In this document: positions 58,562 to 64,000 of the stretch, piece after piece
How the letters are laid out: the number at the start of each line of letters is the position of its first letter
Numbering within the stretch: position 1 is the stretch's first letter
Source: Chloroflexota bacterium
Lineage (GTDB): Bacteria > Chloroflexota > Anaerolineae > Anaerolineales > UBA11579
Length of the DNA stretch: 64,000 nt
Assembly: GCA_016191875.1 (NCBI GenBank)
Contig: JACPVG010000029.1
Coordinates: 1-64,000 of the forward strand
Reading direction: 5' to 3'
Made by a program: the position numbers and the translations under genes
Notes under the pieces: model-generated
What the model was told of the DNA's origin: nothing
Seen by the model: only the letters and a program-made list of their open reading frames with translations
Database searches by the model: none

Positions 58562-60583
58562 ATGGGTATCCTTAGCGCAACTAACCTGGGCAAAGCCCAT
58601 GGCCCTGAAGTGGTGTTCTCCGGCATAACCTTCGACCTGCCGGCGCGGGCACGCGTGGCGCTGGTGGGACCGAACGGGAGCGGCAAGACAACTCTGCTGC
58701 GCATTCTGGCGGGTGAGGAAGGCCCCAGCGAGGGCCAGGCTCATCTGGCGCGCGGGGCGCGGCTGGGTTACCTGCCCCAGGAGGCGCGCTTCGGCGCGGC
58801 GCATACGCTGTGGGATGAATGCCTGGAAGCGGTGGCGCGCCTGCGGGAGCAGGAATCCGAGCTGGCGCGCCTGGCTGAAGAACTGGGCGCGCATCCGGAT
58901 GACGCCGACCTGCTGGCGCGCTATGGCCGCATCCAACACATCTTTGAGCATGGCGGAGGCTATACGTATGAGACGCGCATCCAGAAGGTGCTGAGCGGCG
59001 TCGGATTCAGCCTGGACGACTACGACCTCCCACTGCCCAAGCTCTCCGGCGGGCAGCGCACCCGGGCGCTGCTGGCGCGCCTGCTGCTTGAAAACCCGGA
59101 CGTGCTGGTGCTGGACGAACCAACCAATCATCTGGACATCGCGGCGGTGGAATGGCTGGAGAGCGCCTTGCGGGATTACGAGGGTGCGGCGCTGATCGTG
59201 TCGCACGACCGCTACTTCCTCGACCGGGTGGCCGAATATGTCTGGGAACTATCTCCGGTCGGGTTCGAGCAGTACCGCGGCAATTACAGCCACTACCTAC
59301 GCCAGCGGGAAGAACGCTGGGCTGAGAGGCACGAGTACATCCAGTCCGAATTCGAGCGGCTCGAGAAGGACATCGAGTACATCCGCAAGAATATTTCCGG
59401 CCAGCGCACCCAGCAGGCCAAAGGCAAACTCAGCCGCATCTCGCGCGAAATCCGCGCCATTGAAGGCCAGGGATTCCTGGCGATACGCGGCAAGAAGTGG
59501 AGCGAGTACGGCTCCTCGGTCAACCCCTTCCGGGTGGAGGAAGCCGCCCAGCGGCTGGCCGCCCTGCGCCCGCCGGATTCGGCGACGCGGACGTTTCATC
59601 TGAGCATGCGGCCGCGCCAGCGCAGCGGGGAACTGGTGTTGCGCGCCGAGCACCTGACGGTCGGTTATCCGGGCAAGGCCCTGTTCCAGGTCGAGGCGCT
59701 GGAATTGCGGCGATTGGAGTGCGCGGCGCTGATCGGCCCGAATGGGGCCGGTAAGACCACCTTCCTGAGGACGATCCTGGAACAACTGCCGCCGCTGGCG
59801 GGAGAGGTGCAGCTGGGGGCCAGCCTGCGCACCGGCTACTTTGCCCAGGCGCATGAAGACCTGCGCCCCGACCTGACCCTGGTGCAGGAGGTGCAGCGCG
59901 CCCGGCCGGGGATGCTGGAAAACGAAGCGCGCGCCTACCTGGGGCGCTTCCTGTTCAGCGGGGATGACCACTTTAAGAAGGTGGCGATGCTGTCGGGCGG
60001 CGAGCGCGGGCGACTGGCGCTGGCGAAACTTTCCCTGCTGGATGCCAATTTGCTGCTCCTGGACGAGCCGAGCAACCATCTGGATATCCCGGCCCAGGAA
60101 GTCTTGCAGCAGGTGCTGGCGGAATTCGACGGCACGATCCTGATGGTGTCCCACGACCGTTACCTGATCGACGCGCTGGCGACGCAAGTGTGGGAGGTGG
60201 ATGCCGCCAGCCAGACCCTACGCGCCTTCCGGGGTACGTACAGCGAGTATCGCGGGCTGGATCTGCCGGAACACGGCAATGGGAAGGTGGCGCTTCAGCC
60301 GCAGGCGGACGCCGACAGGCCGAATGCGAATGCGCCGGGCCCACTCGCCAGCGCCGGTCTCTCCAAGAACGAACGCCAGCGGGCGGAGCAGCGCGTGGCG
60401 GCGTTGGAGGAACGCATCCTCGCGCTGGAAGAACAGATCGAAACAATCGGCAAGCGGCTGGAAACGCCGCCCGATGACCCGCAGGAGGTGCGGCGGCTGG
60501 GGGAGGAATACGCGTACCACGAGGTGGAACTGGCGGAAGCGATGCGGGAGTGGGAAAACCTGCACGCTTCATTGAGTCAATAG
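58562..60583 (+). CDS. ABC-F family ATPase (Uup/EttA-like)
   Basis: A 673-residue soluble protein with two ABC domains and no membrane part. Domain 1 has Walker A 'VGPNGSGKTTLLRI' and signature 'LSGGQRTRALLARLLLENPD' with 'LDEPTNHLD'. Domain 2 has 'IGPNGAGKTTFLRT' and 'LSGGERGRLALAKLSLLDAN' with 'LDEPSNHLD'. The P-site linker lies between them (about residues 235-320) and a C-terminal coiled coil ('RVAALEERILALEEQIETIG') resembles Uup. Such proteins act on the ribosome, or in antibiotic resistance or DNA-associated tasks; which applies here is unclear. The start is set by AGGA upstream, and a second ATG lies three bases earlier in frame. Confidence 0.93.
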   Translation: MGILSATNLGKAHGPEVVFSGITFDLPARARVALVGPNGSGKTTLLRILAGEEGPSEGQAHLARGARLGYLPQEARFGAAHTLWDECLEAVARLREQESELARLAEELGAHPDDADLLARYGRIQHIFEHGGGYTYETRIQKVLSGVGFSLDDYDLPLPKLSGGQRTRALLARLLLENPDVLVLDEPTNHLDIAAVEWLESALRDYEGAALIVSHDRYFLDRVAEYVWELSPVGFEQYRGNYSHYLRQREERWAERHEYIQSEFERLEKDIEYIRKNISGQRTQQAKGKLSRISREIRAIEGQGFLAIRGKKWSEYGSSVNPFRVEEAAQRLAALRPPDSATRTFHLSMRPRQRSGELVLRAEHLTVGYPGKALFQVEALELRRLECAALIGPNGAGKTTFLRTILEQLPPLAGEVQLGASLRTGYFAQAHEDLRPDLTLVQEVQRARPGMLENEARAYLGRFLFSGDDHFKKVAMLSGGERGRLALAKLSLLDANLLLLDEPSNHLDIPAQEVLQQVLAEFDGTILMVSHDRYLIDALATQVWEVDAASQTLRAFRGTYSEYRGLDLPEHGNGKVALQPQADADRPNANAPGPLASAGLSKNERQRAEQRVAALEERILALEEQIETIGKRLETPPDDPQEVRRLGEEYAYHEVELAEAMREWENLHASLSQ

Positions 60584-60608
60584 AAAAACCGCCTGACGGG
60601 CGGTTTTT
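60584..60608. terminator. Bidirectional Rho-independent terminator
   Basis: AAAAACCGCC/GGCGGTTTTT (60584-60593 with 60599-60608), 10-bp perfect stem with a 5-nt loop. It ends the ABC-F gene (plus) and, on the other strand, the tRNA-Gln transcript. Confidence 0.93.
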
Positions 60609-60613
60609 GCTTT

Positions 60614-60687
60614 TGGCCGCGGGACCTGGATTCGAACCAGGGCTTTCTGTTCCAGAGACAGACGTCCTACCACTAGACGATCCCGCA
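60614..60687 (-). tRNA. tRNA-Gln (anticodon CUG)
   Basis: A cloverleaf is visible on the minus strand. The acceptor stem is TGCGGGA with TCCCGCG. The D-arm has AGTGGTA, and the anticodon stem TCTGT/ACAGA encloses the loop CTCTGGA, so the anticodon is CTG (plus strand CAG at 60653-60655). The T-arm has GGTTCGAATCC. The 3' CCA is encoded (60614-60616). Discriminator base is G, as expected for Gln. It reads CAG codons and lies downstream of glnS on the same strand. Confidence 0.96.
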
Positions 60688-60775
60688 GCGGGAACGGGCG
60701 TTATTCTATCATGCTGGCGCGGGGCTGTCCAGCGGCGCGCCAGCTCACTTCATGGCTTTCTCAAAGTCGCGAGCG

Positions 60776-60816
60776 AGGGACAGGTTGGGATGCTTCGCAT
60801 CCTTAAACCTGTCCCT
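60776..60816. repeat. Interrupted hairpin repeat between tRNA-Gln and glnS
   Basis: AGGGACAGGTT (60776-60786) pairs with AACCTGTCCCT (60806-60816), and inside it GGATGC/GCATCC (60788-60793 with 60797-60802). No T-run; it looks like a REP-type element. The rest of the 60.7-60.9 kb gap shows no gene. Confidence 0.75.
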
Positions 60817-60933
60817 ACGCCATTTACGTTCCCGGCCTTCCTGACCAATGAAAACCCCCAAAATCCTGCTGTTTTGAGCCAATGCAGCACAAAGAGATTC
60901 TCTTGTCAATCGACTTTGAGAAGGCCATACAGC

Positions 60934-62607
60934 TCACTTCTGCTGCTTCGCCCAACTGTCGCGCAGACCGACGATGCGGTTGAAGACGGGTTTACCGGGC
61001 GCGCTGTCTTGCGGGTCGGCAAAGAAGTAGCCGCTGCGCACGAATTGGTAACGGTCCCCGGGCCGGACCTGCGCCAGGGCGGGTTCAAGCAGGGCGGTGA
61101 CGACCTCGAGCGACTGCGGGTTGAGGTTAGCGATGAAGTCTTCGCCCTCAGGGGCTTCCTCCGGATTCTCGACCGCGAACAACGGGTTGTACAGCCGGAC
61201 TTCGGCGGGCACGGCGTGGGGGGCCGATACCCAGTGGATGGTACCTTTCACACGGCGGCCATCCGGCGCCTGCCCGCCCAACGAAGCCGGGTCGTAGGTG
61301 CAGTGCACGGCGGTCACAACGCCGGCAGCATCCTTTTCCACGCCGGTGCAGGCAGCGAGGCAGGCGTTCATCAGCCGCACTTCCTGGCCGGGGGCCAGGC
61401 GGAAGTATTTGGGCGGCGGGTTTTCCATGAAGTCATCCTGCTCGATGTAGATCTCACGCGTCAACGGGACTCGACGAAGTTCCTCCCTGTTTTCGGCGTG
61501 ACGGTAGAAGTCCACATCGAACCACTCCACCTTATCCTCCGGGAAATTGTCGAGGATGACTTTGAGCGGCCGGAGAACGGCCATGGCGCGCGGGGCCGAA
61601 TCCTCAAGGTCTTCGCGCAGCGTGTGTTCAAGGAGCGCAACGTCGATGGTGCTGTTGGCTTTGGCGACACCGATGCGTTCGGCGAAGGCCCGCAGGGCCT
61701 CCGGGCGCACGCCGCGCCGCCGCAGGCCGGAGAGGGTGGGCATGCGAGGGTCGTCCCAGCCGGAGACGTGCCCTTCGTTAACCAGGCGGAGTAGTTTGCG
61801 TTTGCTCACGACCGTATGGCTGAGGTTAAGCCGGGCGAATTCGATCTGCTGGGGGGCGTGGATGCCGAGGGACTGGATGAACCATTCGTACAGGGGGCGA
61901 TGGTTCTCGAATTCGAGCGTGCAGATGGAATGGGTAATGCCTTCGATGCTGTCGCTCTGGCCGTGAGCCCAATCGTAGGTGGGGTAGATGCACCAGGCAT
62001 CGCCGGTACGCGGGTGGCTGGCTTTGAGGATGCGGTACATCACCGGGTCGCGCAGGTTAATGATCGGCGAGGCCATATCGATCCTGGCGCGCAGGACGCG
62101 CGACTCCTCGTCGAACTCGCCGGCCTTCATGCGTTCGAACAGGTCGAGATTCTCCGAAATGCTGCGGCCGCGGTGCGGGCTATTGCGCCCCGGTTCGGTG
62201 AGCGAGCCGCGGTAGGCGCGAATCTCGTCCGGGCTGAGGTCGTCCACATAGGCCAGGCCTTTCCTGATGAGTTCGACCGCCCATTCGTACAACTGACCGA
62301 AGTAATCGGAGGCATACAGTTCGGCGTGCCAGTCGAAGCCCAGCCAGCGCACGTCTTCCTTGATGGCGTCGATGTATTCCTGCTCTTCTTTGGTGGGGTT
62401 GGTGTCGTCGAAGCGCAGGTTGGTCAACCCGCCGTAGTGTTGGGCGAGGCCGAAGTTCAGGCAGATGCTCTTGGCGTGGCCGATGTGGAGGTAGCCGTTG
62501 GGCTCCGGGGGAAAGCGGGTGTGGACGCGCCCGCCAAAGCGGCCGGTGCGGTTGTGTTCTTCGACGATCTCATGGATGAAGGATTTGGGGGCGGTGGAGT
62601 CGGTCAT
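60934..62607 (-). CDS. glnS: Glutaminyl-tRNA synthetase
   Basis: Charges tRNA-Gln with glutamine. 557 residues, class I synthetase with '[20 protein letters not shown]' (HIGH motif, about residues 31-50), '[20 protein letters not shown]', '[17 protein letters not shown]' (KMSKS-equivalent VVSKR) and the C-terminal anticodon-binding barrels ('[20 protein letters not shown]'). Direct glutaminylation means the GatCAB route is not needed for Gln here. It follows gltX and precedes tRNA-Gln on the same strand. Confidence 0.96.
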   Translation of the reverse strand: MTDSTAPKSFIHEIVEEHNRTGRFGGRVHTRFPPEPNGYLHIGHAKSICLNFGLAQHYGGLTNLRFDDTNPTKEEQEYIDAIKEDVRWLGFDWHAELYASDYFGQLYEWAVELIRKGLAYVDDLSPDEIRAYRGSLTEPGRNSPHRGRSISENLDLFERMKAGEFDEESRVLRARIDMASPIINLRDPVMYRILKASHPRTGDAWCIYPTYDWAHGQSDSIEGITHSICTLEFENHRPLYEWFIQSLGIHAPQQIEFARLNLSHTVVSKRKLLRLVNEGHVSGWDDPRMPTLSGLRRRGVRPEALRAFAERIGVAKANSTIDVALLEHTLREDLEDSAPRAMAVLRPLKVILDNFPEDKVEWFDVDFYRHAENREELRRVPLTREIYIEQDDFMENPPPKYFRLAPGQEVRLMNACLAACTGVEKDAAGVVTAVHCTYDPASLGGQAPDGRRVKGTIHWVSAPHAVPAEVRLYNPLFAVENPEEAPEGEDFIANLNPQSLEVVTALLEPALAQVRPGDRYQFVRSGYFFADPQDSAPGKPVFNRIVGLRDSWAKQQK

Positions 62608-62630
62608 GGGTGGCTCACAATCCGTTTATT

Positions 62631-62713
62631 ACCACAGATGAACACGGAGGGAAAAGATGTAATTGGTCAGTGGTAACTGGTAATTGGCAACGGGCAATAG
62701 GTAACTGGCAGTG
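62631..62713. repeat. CCACAGATG and TGGTAACTGG-type repeats
   Basis: A CCACAGATGAACAC segment (as at 24021) is followed by imperfect 6-7-base repeats (TAATTGG, TAACTGG) filling the gap between glnS and gltX. Confidence 0.6.
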
Positions 62714-62718
62714 GAGGT

Positions 62719-64000
62719 CTATTTTACCTGTTGTTCCAGGAGGGCGAGGGCGCGGCGCAGGCGGGCGAGGGACACCTCGCGGCCGAGGATTGCCATGCTT
62801 TCGAACAAGGGCGGGCTGACCGGCTGGGCGGCTATGGCGCTGCGGAGGATGCCGAAGAGCTGGCCGGCTTTGAGGCCGAGTTCCTCCACCAGGGCGCGCA
62901 GGGGCGGCTCCATGGCTTCGTGCGTCCATTCCGGCAGGGCTTCCAGCCGGGCGACGGCCTGCTGCAATGCGGCCAGCGACTGGGCCGGGTTGAGGTCTTT
63001 GGCGACCAGACTGGCGGGGTCCGGCTCGACCGAGTCCTTGAAGAAGAAGGCGGTCCACTCGGGGGCTTCGTCGAGCGTGACCATGCGCTCGCGGATGAGC
63101 GGGGCGATGCGGGTGAGGGCTTCCAGGCTGGCCGGGATGCCGGCCTGTTCGAAAAAGGGCAAGATGCGGCGCGCCAGTTCCTCCGGGGCCAGGGCGCGGA
63201 TGTGCAGGCCGTTGAAGTGGTCGAATTTGCGGAAGTCGATGGCGGCGTTGGAGGGGTTGAGCCGGTCGAGGCTGAATTTCTGGACGAGGTCGTCCAGGGT
63301 GAAGAATTCGGTCGAATCGTCGTATGACCAGCCCATGAGGGCCACCCAGTTCAGCACGGCCTCCGGCAGGTAGCCGAGCGCCTGCATGTCCTTAATGAAA
63401 ATGGTCTGGCCGGTCAGCTGCATGGCCTGGGTGTCGCGCTTGCTCATCTTGCCCTTGCCGCTGGGCTTGAGGAAGAGCGAAAGGTGAACCCATTCGGGTT
63501 CCTGCCAGCCGAAGGCGCGGTAGATGTGGACATGCAGGGGAAAGGTGGGAATCCACTCCTCGCCGCGGAAGACATGGGTAATGCCCATGAGATGATCATC
63601 CACCATGGCGGCCAGGTGGTAGACCGGCAGTCCGTCGGACTTGACGATGACGTAATCGTCGAGATTGCGGTTCTCGAAGGTGATATCGCCGCGCAGCCGG
63701 TCCGTGACGGTGATGCTGCCTTCCTTCGGCATCTTAAAACGGATGACGTGGTCTTCGCCGGCGGCGACGCGGGCGATGGCGGCCTCCGGACTGAGGTCGC
63801 GGCATGGCCCGGCGTAGCGGGCCTGCTCGCGGCGCGCTTTCTGCTCCTGGCGTTTGGCTTCCAGCTCTGCGCGGGTGCAGAAGCAATAAAAGGCGTGACC
63901 GCTCTCAAGCAATTGTGCCGCAAAGGGTTTGTAAACGTCTTTGCGCTCGGACTGACGGTAGGGAGCGTGCTGCCCACCGATATCCGGGCCTTCATCCCAC
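62719..64000 (-). CDS. gltX: Glutamyl-tRNA synthetase, N-terminus beyond the window
   Basis: Class I synthetase for tRNA-Glu. The frame continues to the window edge ('QSERKDVYKPFAAQLLESGH' lies upstream of the first in-window start-like codon), so the HIGH region is missing only because of truncation. Visible parts include 'FYCFCTRAELEAKRQEQ', 'HVFRGEEWIPTFPLHVHIYR', the KMSKS motif in 'SGKGKMSKRDTQAM' and the helical anticodon-binding C-terminus ending in 'RRALALLEQQVK'. Since glnS is adjacent, this enzyme is probably the discriminating type, charging only tRNA-Glu. Confidence 0.95.
   Translation of the reverse strand, partial: WDEGPDIGGQHAPYRQSERKDVYKPFAAQLLESGHAFYCFCTRAELEAKRQEQKARREQARYAGPCRDLSPEAAIARVAAGEDHVIRFKMPKEGSITVTDRLRGDITFENRNLDDYVIVKSDGLPVYHLAAMVDDHLMGITHVFRGEEWIPTFPLHVHIYRAFGWQEPEWVHLSLFLKPSGKGKMSKRDTQAMQLTGQTIFIKDMQALGYLPEAVLNWVALMGWSYDDSTEFFTLDDLVQKFSLDRLNPSNAAIDFRKFDHFNGLHIRALAPEELARRILPFFEQAGIPASLEALTRIAPLIRERMVTLDEAPEWTAFFFKDSVEPDPASLVAKDLNPAQSLAALQQAVARLEALPEWTHEAMEPPLRALVEELGLKAGQLFGILRSAIAAQPVSPPLFESMAILGREVSLARLRRALALLEQQVK

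Noticed and set aside
60776-60816. Terminator for the tRNA or glnS
   Set aside because: Long interrupted stem without a T-run on either strand; it resembles a dispersed repeat, and a proper terminator exists at 60584-60608.

Overview
The window looks like chromosomal DNA of a GC-rich bacterium, most likely Chloroflexota (Anaerolineae-like, perhaps from a metagenome). The reasons are a monoderm-style surface (LPXTG protein plus sortase, LytR-CpsA-Psr protein, no outer-membrane genes), anaerobic 2-oxoacid:ferredoxin oxidoreductase, CHAT/STAND/TPR proteins, Thr-rich 'TATATPT' surface stalks, and many small dispersed palindromic repeats in the gaps. The taxonomic call is inference; no rRNA gene is present.

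Layout. 1-5 kb: end of a Fn3-like repeat protein, then the minus-strand block frr-uppS-cdsA with glpX and a DUF998 membrane protein. 4.5-11.2 kb: Cys-rich small protein, Mrp ATPase, geranylgeranyl-reductase-like flavoprotein, PSP1/RicT protein, M20 amidohydrolase, cytosolic-looking BtuF-like protein. 11.2-15.3 kb: a compact operon of a 51-residue membrane peptide, a phosphodiesterase, a membrane protein and a Tat-exported sulfatase-superfamily enzyme with Thr at the nucleophile position. 15.5-19.3 kb: FCD-type regulator with a textbook promoter and a 14-bp palindrome, followed by korA-korB. 19.3-23.5 kb: an island-like stretch with repeats, a RepA-like ATPase, an RHS-core scrap and an AT-richer lipoprotein. 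23.5-28 kb: FHA protein, EamA transporter carrying an in-frame repeat, membrane protein, pyruvate kinase.

28.2-32.8 kb is the most interesting part: three translationally coupled genes encoding a CHAT protease-STAND NTPase-TPR protein, a small Cys/His protein and a small multi-pass membrane protein. This is the layout expected of a sensor-plus-effector conflict (anti-phage or cell-death) system. 33-42 kb: CoA-transferase and alanine dehydrogenase (minus), then a three-gene phosphorelay (GAF histidine kinase, REC-GAF-kinase hybrid, OmpR-type regulator) and a lipoprotein. 42-44 kb: bipA with a candidate attenuator in its leader. 44.3-54.6 kb: an exported-protein region with a transglycosylase-like protein, an M23-F5/8C protein, two subtilases, a lamin-tail stalk protein and a lipoprotein-type sortase overlapping its LPQTG substrate. 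54.6-64 kb: recD2 helicase, LCP protein, ABC-F ATPase, tRNA-Gln(CUG), glnS and the 3' part of gltX.

Two features run across the window. Seven genes have a -10 hexamer ending exactly 6-7 nt before the start codon, so their mRNAs are probably leaderless. A 48-bp element with GTTGGC/GCCAAC-type ends occurs three times at identical length.
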